A DNA stretch of 64,000 nt from UBA5069 sp963773745. GTDB taxonomy: Bacteria; Chloroflexota; Anaerolineae; Caldilineales; Caldilineaceae. Location: contig CAVZCL010000001.1 of NCBI GenBank assembly GCA_963773745.1, positions 248,001-312,000 of the forward strand, written 5' to 3'. The notes beneath the pieces are model-generated. The model had not been told where the DNA came from. It saw only the letters and a program-made list of their open reading frames with translations, and did no database searches. This document shows, piece by piece, positions 56,944 to 64,000 of this stretch. A program made the translations under genes and the position numbers. Positions within the stretch are counted from its first letter, which is position 1. Every line of letters begins with the position of its first letter.

Positions 56944-56977
56944 GAAGCGAGGCTTCCGATTTTGGAAGCCTCGCTTC
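56944..56977. repeat. GAAGCGAGGCTTCC hairpin, copy 4, inside a divergent intergenic region
   Basis: Perfect 14-bp arms, six-base loop. Outside it lie G-rich GGGGTGTGGGGTGAGGGTG (56922-56940) and C-rich CCCGACACCCGACCACCCG (56994-57012), which are loosely complementary. It lies between the starts of two divergent genes, so a terminator role is unlikely for this copy. Confidence 0.8.
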
Positions 56978-57057
56978 GGGCGACAGCCGAAACCCGACAC
57001 CCGACCACCCGATACCCGCCTCTTGCATTTGCACCCATGCGCGCCGATAATCAGGCC

Positions 57058-59088
57058 ATGTTCTCCAGACCCAAACCATCCCAACCCGCCGGCGACAAAA
57101 GCGCCGGTGGTCGTTTTGAATGGCTCGAGCTGCCCGAAAGCGCACCCGCGCCCAAACAATCGAAAAAGGTTGCCCGCACCGAGGCCAAGTTGGGTAAACG
57201 CTGCCCTGACTGCGGCTGGCTCGACGACGAGACGGCCACGCGCTGCTTCCGCTGCGGCTATCGCTACAACGTAGACCAGGCACTCGCGGCTCGCTTCACC
57301 GACATGGGTGTGGTCCTGCCGCCGCGCGTCATCGAAGCGCCCCAGAACCTTGAGAATTTCTTCCGCATCAATGGGCGCATTCGGCCGGCCGAGGCGCTGG
57401 ACATCTACCAACTGCGCCTGCAGGCCGAAGCGCTGCGGTTGAGCCGCGGCTTTGATCAGCTCCTCTGCCTCGACGAGTTGGCTGTCGACCACTACGAGCA
57501 CCAGATTGACGCCGCGCTGCGTGCGCTGCGCGACATGCGCGGGCGCGCCCTGCTGGCCGACGAAGTGGGCCTCGGCAAGACGATCGAGGCAGGCATCGTC
57601 ATGAAGGAGCTGATTGTGCGCGGCCTCGTGCGCACGGTGCTCGTCCTTACCCCCGCTTCGCTCACCGAGCAGTGGCGCGAAGAGCTCTCCGAAAAGTTCC
57701 ACGAAGAGTTCACCGTCATGGACCGCTCAAAGGATTGGAAGGCGCTGCAAGGGGAGGAAGAGGGGCGCTGGATTGTGAGCCTCGACCGCGCCAAGCTCAA
57801 GAGCTACGCCGATCCGATTCTGGCGCGCGAGTATGACCTGCTGATTGTCGACGAGGCGCACAAGCTCAAGAACCGCAACACGCTGGCGTGGCAGTTCGTC
57901 AACAAGCTGCGCAAACGCTACGTGCTCATGCTCACAGCCACGCCCGTACAGAATGACCTGCTCGAGCTTTACAGCCTCGTCACCATCCTCACGCCCGGGC
58001 AACTGGGTACAGTGCGCGCCTTCCGCCGCCACTTCCTCGTGCAGTCCGACGTGCGCCAGCCCAAGAATTCGGGCACACTGCGCCGCCTGCTCAATGACGT
58101 CATGATCCGCAACCGGCGCAGCAAGGTGGACATCACCTTCCCGCGCCGCCGCGCCGCAATTGTCCACCTGGACCTGAGCGAGCGCGAGTGGCAGCTCTAC
58201 GCCGACGTCACCGACTACATCCGCCGCCGCTTCAAGGATGTCGACAGCAACAAGTCGCTGCGTCTTACGCTCATCACATTGCAGAAGGAGCTTAGCAGCA
58301 GCCCGCAAGCGCTCGCCTCCACACTGCGCAAAATGACCCAGGACCGCGAGCACAGCGACCACGTGCGCGCCGAGCTGCAGCGCTTCCTCGCGCTGGCCGA
58401 GTCGATTGAGACAGGGCGCAAACTGCTCGCCGTGCGCGATATTCTGATGACCTACCCGGGCAAGTTCCTCATCTTTACCGAATACAGGGAGACGCTCGAG
58501 GCAATCCTCGACCACCTGCGCGGTTGGGAGATTTCGTGCGTCGGTTTTCACGGCGGGCTGAGCATTCAGCAGAAGGAGGCCGCCGTCGCCGCCTTCAAAG
58601 GCGTGCCAGATGCCGAGACAGGCGAGGAGGGCGAAGAGGCTGGCGTGCGTGTCATGGTGAGCACAGAGAGCGGAGCAGAAGGGCGCAACCTGCAGTTCTG
58701 CCACCAGCTCATTAACTACGATCTGCCCTGGAACCCAATGCGAGTGGAGCAGCGCATTGGCCGCCTGCACCGCCTGGGCCAGGTGCACGAGGTAACCATC
58801 TACAATCTCTCGTGCAACGAGACGATTGAGGCGCACGTCATCGACCTGCTCGCCCGCAAGATCCGCATGTTTGAGTTGGTCATCGGTGAGCTTGATCTCA
58901 TCCTCGGCAGCATTGAGGGCGACAAGTCTTTTGAGGACCTGCTGCGCGAGGCATGGGAGACGGCCACCAGCGAGGCTGATCTGCGCAAGCGCGTGGAGGA
59001 CCTGGGCAATCTGCTCAGCCGCGCGCGTGAGCGCTATGACACTGTGCGCGGCAACAACGAACGCCTCGATGCAGCGATGGAGTCGTAA
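57058..59088 (+). CDS. SNF2-family helicase with zinc ribbon (RapA-like)
   Basis: The protein has 676 residues from ATG 57058; ATG 57037 is an alternative. An N-terminal zinc ribbon (CPDCGW...CFRCGY, residues about 43-62) is followed by helicase domain 1 with DEVGLGKTIEAG (Walker A region), LTPASLTEQW and VDEAHKLKN (DEAH), then domain 2 with FTEYRETLEAI, FHGGLS and EQRIGRLHRLGQ (motif VI). This is the SNF2/RapA class that remodels protein-DNA complexes; RapA recycles RNA polymerase. A second gene on the same strand starts 63 bases after the stop. Confidence 0.9.
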   Translation: MFSRPKPSQPAGDKSAGGRFEWLELPESAPAPKQSKKVARTEAKLGKRCPDCGWLDDETATRCFRCGYRYNVDQALAARFTDMGVVLPPRVIEAPQNLENFFRINGRIRPAEALDIYQLRLQAEALRLSRGFDQLLCLDELAVDHYEHQIDAALRALRDMRGRALLADEVGLGKTIEAGIVMKELIVRGLVRTVLVLTPASLTEQWREELSEKFHEEFTVMDRSKDWKALQGEEEGRWIVSLDRAKLKSYADPILAREYDLLIVDEAHKLKNRNTLAWQFVNKLRKRYVLMLTATPVQNDLLELYSLVTILTPGQLGTVRAFRRHFLVQSDVRQPKNSGTLRRLLNDVMIRNRRSKVDITFPRRRAAIVHLDLSEREWQLYADVTDYIRRRFKDVDSNKSLRLTLITLQKELSSSPQALASTLRKMTQDREHSDHVRAELQRFLALAESIETGRKLLAVRDILMTYPGKFLIFTEYRETLEAILDHLRGWEISCVGFHGGLSIQQKEAAVAAFKGVPDAETGEEGEEAGVRVMVSTESGAEGRNLQFCHQLINYDLPWNPMRVEQRIGRLHRLGQVHEVTIYNLSCNETIEAHVIDLLARKIRMFELVIGELDLILGSIEGDKSFEDLLREAWETATSEADLRKRVEDLGNLLSRARERYDTVRGNNERLDAAMES

Positions 59089-59151
59089 CGAAGCCACCGC
59101 CGTACACAGATGGGACAGATGTACCCGCTGTTTTATAGCCCAGGAGGCAAG

Positions 59152-59826
59152 ATGCCCGATATCAGTGAAGGAGACCTGCGGGTCCGCCACTTTATCGTTT
59201 CCGAACTGGCCGAGACGGGCCGTGCGCCTATGCTCGAAGATGTGGCCATGGAGATGGGCATGCGCATGGACGCGCTGCGTGCCACCCTGCAGCGGCTGCA
59301 CGACGCGCACCTGCTTGTGCTGGATGGTGACGGGCGCCTCCTGATGGTGCTCCCCTTCTCGAATGGCGAGATGGGCAACCGCGTTAACGCCGGCGGCACG
59401 GGCTTCGACGTGCCGAGCGTTTTTGAAGCATTGGGCATTCTGGCGCTGCTGGGCCGCGACGGCGTAGCCACCGTTCAGGTTCCCGGCGAGCAGGGCAAGT
59501 TCCGCGTGCAACTGCGCAATGGGCAACTCCAGGCCGACGAAGCGCTGGTGCACTTCCCGCTGCCGCCCCGTCAATGGTGGGATGACATCGTCAACACCTG
59601 TGCACACATTCTGCTCTTCCGCACGGAAGAGGCTGTGGACGCATGGTGCAGCGCGCAGGGCGTGGCACGCGGCGCGGTGCTGCCGCTGACGCAGGCGTGG
59701 GCGCTGGCGCAGCCGTGGTACGGAAACCGCCTTGACGCCGACTACACGGGTCGCTCGACCGCAGAGGCCGAAGCGCTCCTCACCGAGTTGGGGCTGGACG
59801 ACGCCTTCTGGAGCTTTGCGGTGTAG
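59152..59826 (+). CDS. Alkylmercury lyase (MerB)-like protein lacking a canonical Cys
   Basis: The protein has 224 residues. ATG at 59152 is chosen because AGGAGG lies four bases before it, ahead of upstream in-frame ATGs. Residues about 1-65 form a winged helix (LRVRHFIVSELAETGRAP, then LEDVAMEMG). The rest fits the MerB-like fold (FEALGILALLGRDG, then WWDDIVNTCAHILLFRTEE, then LAQPWYGNRL). In true MerB a Cys stands before the DALGI-like motif; here it is Phe. It retains Cys residues in NTCAH and AWCSAQ. It is thus probably not a mercury enzyme. It follows the RapA-like helicase. Confidence 0.6.
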   Translation: MPDISEGDLRVRHFIVSELAETGRAPMLEDVAMEMGMRMDALRATLQRLHDAHLLVLDGDGRLLMVLPFSNGEMGNRVNAGGTGFDVPSVFEALGILALLGRDGVATVQVPGEQGKFRVQLRNGQLQADEALVHFPLPPRQWWDDIVNTCAHILLFRTEEAVDAWCSAQGVARGAVLPLTQAWALAQPWYGNRLDADYTGRSTAEAEALLTELGLDDAFWSFAV

Positions 59827-59830
59827 GAAG

Positions 59831-59956
59831 AACAAGAGAGACGGCGACGCAGAGGCACAGAGAACCACAGAAAAAGCAACAGCAGAACTTCTTCATTGAA
59901 GTTCTGCTGTTGCCATTTTCTGTGGTTCTCTGTGCCTCTGTGTCGCCGTTCTCTTG
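59831..59956. repeat. Long inverted repeat of the ACAGAGAACCACAGA family
   Basis: Arms of about 58 bp (GGCGACGCAGAGGCACAGAG and near-complement) with an inner perfect stem CAACAGCAGAACTTC around TTCATT. It fills the gap between two convergent genes and may terminate both. A second member lies at 63297-63423. Confidence 0.8.
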
Positions 59957-59964
59957 ATGTTTGT

Positions 59965-60756
59965 TTACGAAGCGCCGACCATGAGACTCACCAACTCATC
60001 TCCGTTGGTGTCCTTCGCCAGCAGGTCGCCCACCTTCTGACCGCGGCGCATGACAATGATGCGGTCGGCCACTGCGAAGACATCCTGCATATTGTGGCTG
60101 ATGATGATCACCGGCACGCCCTGCTCGCGCAGCGTGAGCACCAGCTCCTGCACCTTGCGCTGCTCGGGCACGCCCAAAGCCGCCGTCGGCTCATCCATAA
60201 TCACCATGTGCGCGTTCCAATAGACGGCACGCGCAATTGCTACCGCCTGCCGCTGCCCACCGGACATCTGCTTGATGGGGCGCTGCAGATTGGGAATCAC
60301 AATATCGAGGCGATTCAACACCTTGAGCGACTCATCGTTCATCTTCTTGCGGTCCACCTGATTGAAGATGCCCAGGAAGCGCTTCATTGGCTCGCGTCCA
60401 AGGAAGATGTTGATCGTCGCATCGAGGTTCTCGCAGAGCGCGAGGTCCTGGTAGATCGTCTCAATGCCAAGCTCGCGTGCCTCCATGGGCGAGGCCATGG
60501 TGATCTCGCGCTGGCCCAGGCTGATCTTGCCTTCATCCGGCCTGTAGACGCCCGAAATCATCTTGATGAGCGTGGATTTGCCGGCGCCGTTGTCACCCAC
60601 GAGCCCCAGCACTTCGCCGCGATGGAGCTCAAAGCTCACGTCGTCCACAGCCGTCAGGCCGCCAAAGCGTTTGACAAGGTGCTCGGCGCGCAGGATCAAG
60701 TCGCCCCGCTCCTGCGGCTTCACTCTGGTTGAATCATCAATCCTTACGTCACTCAT
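59965..60756 (-). CDS. Sugar ABC transporter ATP-binding protein, single-domain
   Basis: The protein has 263 residues with one ABC domain: GDNGAGKST (Walker A), MSGGQRQAVAIARA (signature) and MVIMDEPTAAL (Walker B). This is the FrcA/short RbsA form, in contrast to the double ATPase at 27207. GGGAGG precedes the ATG. It is the last gene of an operon with a permease and a binding protein upstream. The start at 60756 leaves 13 bases to the permease stop at 60770. Confidence 0.92.
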   Translation of the reverse strand: MSDVRIDDSTRVKPQERGDLILRAEHLVKRFGGLTAVDDVSFELHRGEVLGLVGDNGAGKSTLIKMISGVYRPDEGKISLGQREITMASPMEARELGIETIYQDLALCENLDATINIFLGREPMKRFLGIFNQVDRKKMNDESLKVLNRLDIVIPNLQRPIKQMSGGQRQAVAIARAVYWNAHMVIMDEPTAALGVPEQRKVQELVLTLREQGVPVIIISHNMQDVFAVADRIIVMRRGQKVGDLLAKDTNGDELVSLMVGAS

Positions 60757-60769
60757 GTGCGCCTCCCGG

Positions 60770-61859
60770 CTAGCGAGCCAACTTCTCGCGCGCCTGGTCA
60801 ATCAGGACGGCGACGATGATGACGACACCCACAGAGATGAACTGCCAGTAGGGGTCGACGCGTGTAATGACAAGGCCGTTATTGAGCACGGCGATGATCA
60901 ACGCGCCGATAAAGGTGCCGATGACGGTGCCCGATCCGCCAAAGAGCGACGCGCCGCCGATGACAACGGCGGCCACGGTGTCCAGCACCATGGATTCACC
61001 CGAATTGGCCGCGCCATTCGGTAAAGCGCACGTTGTAGACAAGGCCCGCGAGCGCTGCCATGGTTGCGGACAGCATATAGATGAAGATGGTCGTGCGCGC
61101 AACCGGAATACCGGCGCGCAGCGAAGCTTCCTTGTTGCCACCAATTGCGTAGGTGTGCAGGCCAAAGCGCGAGCGCGAGAGCACCAGGTGCATGACGAGC
61201 AGCGCGATCACCATCACAATGAGCACATAGGGCAGGATGTTCACCACCGCGCGCATCTGTTGCTGCTCCAGCCCGGTAAAACGCTCGAAGAAAACGTAGC
61301 CCCTCTCGGGCAGGTATTGCGCGACGTAGCCGTTGCCCAGCTCGCCAATGCCGCGCACGCGCACGGGCACGGGAAGCCCGCCCGAAAGCAGAAAGCCAAC
61401 GCCGCGCGCAATGCCGAACATGCCTAACGTGGCAATGAAGGGGGGCACATTGAGCTTGGCGACCAGCAGCCCGTTGACCAGGCCTGCGCCCCAGGCAGCT
61501 ACCAGCCCAACCGCCGCACCCGCCAGGACGATGACAATCATTGAGGTGCCGGGCGCAAAGTAGTTCATCACAATGGCGGAGACCACGGAGACCATGCCCA
61601 TGATCCAACCCGCCGAGAGGTCAATGCCCCCCGAAATGATGACATAGGTCTGACCGATTGCAATGATGGTCAGAATCGACATATTGGCCAGAATGTTTTG
61701 GAAATTGGCGAGCGAAAAGAATGCTGTGCCACCCGTGATGCTGAAGGTAATAATCAGCAGGCCAAGAAAGAGCCAGGCCCATATAGAGCCGAGCACCTCG
61801 AGGAATGAGCGCTTGTGCGCAGGTGGAGCGACTGGATTCGTGGATGCTAAGGTTGCCAT
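60770..61859 (-). CDS. Sugar ABC transporter permease (RbsC family), one apparent frameshift
   Basis: The start is ATG at 61859 (MATLASTNP), after AGGA. Several membrane helices and the family motifs IAIGQTYVIISGGIDLSAG and NGLLVAKLNVPPFIATLG are present. Near 61018 one extra G breaks the frame; the protein then resumes as NGAANSGESMVLDTVAAVVI, followed by GGASLFGGSGTVIGTFIGAL, the conserved C-terminal part. The restored length is about 363 residues. It pairs with the adjacent single-domain ATPase to import the ligand of the binding protein encoded at 62012. Confidence 0.85.
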
Positions 61860-61968
61860 GCGTGAGGATTCCTGGACTGGCAGCGGAGCGGCCGCAGGTG
61901 GTTGCGGGCGTTGGGTTGCGCACCGTGCGGCCGAATGAATGCGCAGGGCGCGCACGTTTTGGATAAGC

Positions 61969-62001
61969 GGGCGGGGAGCGATTTGTGACCGCTCCCCGCC
62001 C
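61969..62001 (-). promoter_or_regulatory. Intercistronic hairpin between binding-protein and permease genes
   Basis: GGGCGGGGAGCG and CGCTCCCCGCCC form a 12-bp stem with nine-base loop, 11 bases past the binding-protein stop, without a T-run. Such hairpins often protect the abundant binding-protein mRNA or reduce read-through. Confidence 0.65.
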
Positions 62002-62011
62002 ATTTGCTCAA

Positions 62012-63070
62012 CTATTCACTCTTGTAGATGGCGTTCTGCGAGGCTTCGGTGTCCACATTGTCAATCGTGATCACCTGGTAGCCGGTCGGGTAACGCTTCT
62101 CGATTGCATCCATGTTGCCGGCCTTGGCGGCGACGGCGTAATCGATGCAGGTCTGGCCCATCTCGTAGGGCAACTGGGCGATGACGAGGTCAACGACACC
62201 ATCGCGCAGGTCCTGAATGGCAGCTTCGGGGGCGTCAAAGGCGGCAACCTTCACCACGCCCGAGAGGCCGGCATTCTTGACGGCCTGGGATGCACCCTCG
62301 GCGCTGAAGAGGTTCGTGCCGAAGACGCCGCCAAGGTCCGGGTGGACCTGGAGAAGAGCAGCGGTCTGCTCTGCAGCCTTGGCTGCGCTGTCTTCGTTGT
62401 AGTCAACGCCAATCAGTTCGACGGCGCCATTGGTGGCCTCAACGGCCTCGCGGCAACCCTGCTCGCGCTGGTCGGTGGTGCTGACGCCGGGGCGCACGTT
62501 CTGAATGTAGAGCTTGCCCGAACCACCCATGGCCTCGATAATGGCGTTGCAGGCAATCGAGCCGCCTTCAACGTTGTTCGAGCCGATGTAGGAGAGCGGG
62601 AACTGCACGTCGCCGGTGGTGTAATCGCCGGCGGTGTCGCCGATGAAGGTGTCAACGCTCAAGATGTTGATGCCGGCTTCAGAGGCGGCCTTGAGCGGCT
62701 CGATGAAGGCCTGCTTGTCGGTGGCGGCCACGCAGATCGCATCCGGCTTGGAGGCCACGACGGCATCCAGAATCGGGCGCTGCAGGACAGCATCAAACTG
62801 TGCAGGGCCATCTGCCGTGAAATCGACATTGCCAACTTCTTCGGCGCGTGCACGTGCGCCGGCTTCCATCGTTACATAGAAACCGTCACCCTTGACGCCG
62901 TAGACCAGTGCAACCTTTACGGGCTCGCCTGCGGCATCTGCTGCCGGCGCGGCTGCGGCATCTGCCGCCGGCGCTGCGGCGGGCGCAACCGGTGCTACAC
63001 ATGCCGTAAAGAGCATGGCCAGTACTACGATCAATCCCAATACCGCAAAATGCCTCAAATTACGTACCAT
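62012..63070 (-). CDS. Sugar ABC transporter substrate-binding lipoprotein
   Basis: The protein has 352 residues. The signal peptide ends in lipobox LFTAC. An Ala/Pro/Asp-rich linker (residues 25-48) leads to an RbsB-type binding domain (VALVYGVKGDGFYVTMEAGA, then DAICVAATDKQAFIEPL, then VAAFDAPEAAIQDLRDG). AAAGGAG precedes the ATG. It is the first gene of the operon binding protein, permease, ATPase, behind a consensus promoter with a LacI-like operator. Confidence 0.9.
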   Translation of the reverse strand: MVRNLRHFAVLGLIVVLAMLFTACVAPVAPAAAPAADAAAAPAADAAGEPVKVALVYGVKGDGFYVTMEAGARARAEEVGNVDFTADGPAQFDAVLQRPILDAVVASKPDAICVAATDKQAFIEPLKAASEAGINILSVDTFIGDTAGDYTTGDVQFPLSYIGSNNVEGGSIACNAIIEAMGGSGKLYIQNVRPGVSTTDQREQGCREAVEATNGAVELIGVDYNEDSAAKAAEQTAALLQVHPDLGGVFGTNLFSAEGASQAVKNAGLSGVVKVAAFDAPEAAIQDLRDGVVDLVIAQLPYEMGQTCIDYAVAAKAGNMDAIEKRYPTGYQVITIDNVDTEASQNAIYKSE

Positions 63071-63195
63071 GAGCTGAATCTCCTTTGACCTGCTATATGG
63101 GTTGGATTGGAATGAATGTACGGTGGGAAGGCGCCACGCGCAACGCAGTCGTGTACGTCAAAACGAAGATCGCCTGCAAGCGAACAGTCTCTTTT

Positions 63196-63210
63196 GGCAA
63201 ACGATTGCGT
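63196..63210. promoter_or_regulatory. Possible LacI-type operator of the second sugar operon
   Basis: GGCAAACGATTGCGT is an imperfect CG-centred palindrome sharing CGATTGCG with the operator at 24484-24507. It lies a few bases downstream of the -10 box, where a repressor would block transcription. Confidence 0.5.
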
Positions 63211-63223
63211 TGGGTGTAGGGCA

Positions 63224-63252
63224 AGCATAGCGTAGCGGTCAAGCGCTGTCAA
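63224..63252 (-). promoter_or_regulatory. Promoter of the second sugar ABC operon
   Basis: On the minus strand TTGACA and TATGCT are separated by 17 bases, 154 bases before the binding-protein start codon. A second TTGAC occurs within the spacer. Confidence 0.8.
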
Positions 63253-63296
63253 ACGCGGAGCGCGCGCTTCCTGGCCCGCGCCGCCTCGTAACGCCA

Positions 63297-63423
63297 AACT
63301 GCGACAGAGAGAGCCACAGAGCAACAGGGAAGAAATCGAAAGCGGAACAGCGGCAGATATTGTGCGCTGTTCTGCTTTTTGCTATTTCTCTGTGGTTCTC
63401 TGTGCTGCCTCTGTGTCGCAGTT
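63297..63423. repeat. Inverted repeat of the ACAGAGAACCACAGA family, copy 2
   Basis: Left end AACTGCGACAGAGAGAGCCA and right end CTGTGTCGCAGTT are near-complements, with GAACAGCG inside. It ends seven bases before the stop of the AAA ATPase gene and lies upstream of the sugar operon promoter. Confidence 0.7.
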
Positions 63424-63429
63424 CGCCTT

Positions 63430-64000
63430 TCAGGAGGCGGCGCGTGCGCGCTGGCTTGCCCAGGCGCGCAGTGCTTCGATCTGCACATCCATCATGCGGC
63501 TCAGGGGCACGGTTGTCTGCAGCACGTCCAGCAGGTCGCCCATGTTGAGGGGGCGGCCCTGGTCAAAGGCGTCGTAAAGTGCCGCAATCACCGCCTGCTC
63601 AATTTCGGCGCCGGAGAGGCCGTCGGACGCCATTGCGAGCGTGTACAGGTCGAAGTCGTCGGGGTTGCGATTGCGCTTGGCCAGATGGATGTTCCAAATG
63701 GCGCGCCGTTCGGCCACGTCGGGCAGGTCCACAAAGAAGATTTCGTCAAAGCGCCCCTTGCGCACAAGTTCGGGGGGCAACTGCGTCACATCGTTGGCCG
63801 TGGCAATGACGAAGACGGGCGCCTTTTTCTCCTGCAGCCAGGTGATGAAGGAGCCGAAGACACGCGCCGCCGTCCCCGCATCGCTGACGTTGCTTGATCC
63901 CACCCCCGAGAAACCCTTCTCGATTTCATCAACCCACAAGACCACCGGCGCAATGCTCTCGGCCACCTTGATCGCCGTACGCAGGTTCTCCTCGCTGGAG
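63430..64000 (-). CDS. AAA ATPase, Ycf46-like (cut by the right edge)
   Basis: Only the C-terminal 189 residues are present; the N-terminal part lies beyond 64000. The visible part holds Walker B (VVLWVDEIEKGF), a pore/sensor region (GSFITWLQEKKAPVFVIATA, ending in the sensor-1 Asn), the arginine-finger region (PPELVRKGRFDEIFFVDLP) and the AAA lid helical domain (LAMASDGLSGAEIEQAVIAA, with sensor 2 GLSGAEIE). DEIEKGF and TWLQEK are typical of the Ycf46 group of chloroplast, cyanobacterial and other bacteria. The function of that group is not well known. Confidence 0.85.
   Translation of the reverse strand, partial: SSEENLRTAIKVAESIAPVVLWVDEIEKGFSGVGSSNVSDAGTAARVFGSFITWLQEKKAPVFVIATANDVTQLPPELVRKGRFDEIFFVDLPDVAERRAIWNIHLAKRNRNPDDFDLYTLAMASDGLSGAEIEQAVIAALYDAFDQGRPLNMGDLLDVLQTTVPLSRMMDVQIEALRAWASQRARAAS

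Overview
The window is GC-rich bacterial DNA, most likely from a Chloroflexota (Anaerolineae/Caldilineae-like) chromosome. This is inferred from the mix of very large secreted DUF11/SdrD-type proteins, an NBR1-like Ig fusion, several subtilases, two ribose-type sugar ABC operons with Ala/Pro-rich lipoproteins, corrinoid-dependent methyl transfer, cobamide salvage and many palindromic intergenic repeats. No rRNA, phage, transposase or CRISPR array was seen.

Layout. 1-11335: a giant surface protein, open at the left edge and broken by many apparent single-base frameshifts up to about 7.2 kb. 11.4-17.0 kb: a solute-binding/NBR1-Ig fusion, a PRC-barrel lipoprotein and a secreted S8 protease. 17.2 kb: a 224-bp palindromic MITE-like element with 12-bp flanking direct repeats. 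17.5-19.3 kb: a corrinoid protein and a URO-D-family methyltransferase. 19.5-24.3 kb: a metallo-beta-lactamase-fold protein, a cytochrome P450, a cold-shock protein with a long leader, and a HARE-HTH/Mrr-type endonuclease. 24.4-29.9 kb: a LacI-family repressor with promoter and operator, then a sugar ABC operon. 30.2-35.1 kb: membrane and secreted proteins, one with possible caspase-like His/Cys motifs. 35.3-41.0 kb: malic enzyme, FAD oxidoreductase, serine hydrolase and alpha/beta hydrolase. 41.0-46.7 kb: a second secreted S8 protease and MgtE, both behind promoters 400-470 bases upstream. 46.8-50.2 kb: an 18-codon ORF with a near-perfect Shine-Dalgarno, its own promoter and a terminator, then a cobamide operon (cbiR-like, cobT, cobS, cobU). 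50.4-52.3 kb: a TM2 protein, six tRNA genes and rnpB. 52.3-55.0 kb: moaC, a moaD-moaE fusion and moeA. 55.1-59.8 kb: an intracellular S8 protease with a small companion protein, diverging from a RapA-like helicase and a MerB-like protein. 60.0-63.3 kb: a second sugar ABC operon. 63.4 kb to the end: a Ycf46-like AAA ATPase cut by the right edge.

How it fits together. The cobamide operon looks like salvage and remodelling, and the corrinoid methyltransferase pair is a plausible user of the product. The molybdopterin genes supply Moco. The LacI operator and a similar site in front of the second sugar operon suggest shared control. Single-base indels also occur in several other genes. Because coding sense resumes cleanly after each one, I treat them mainly as sequence errors rather than gene decay.
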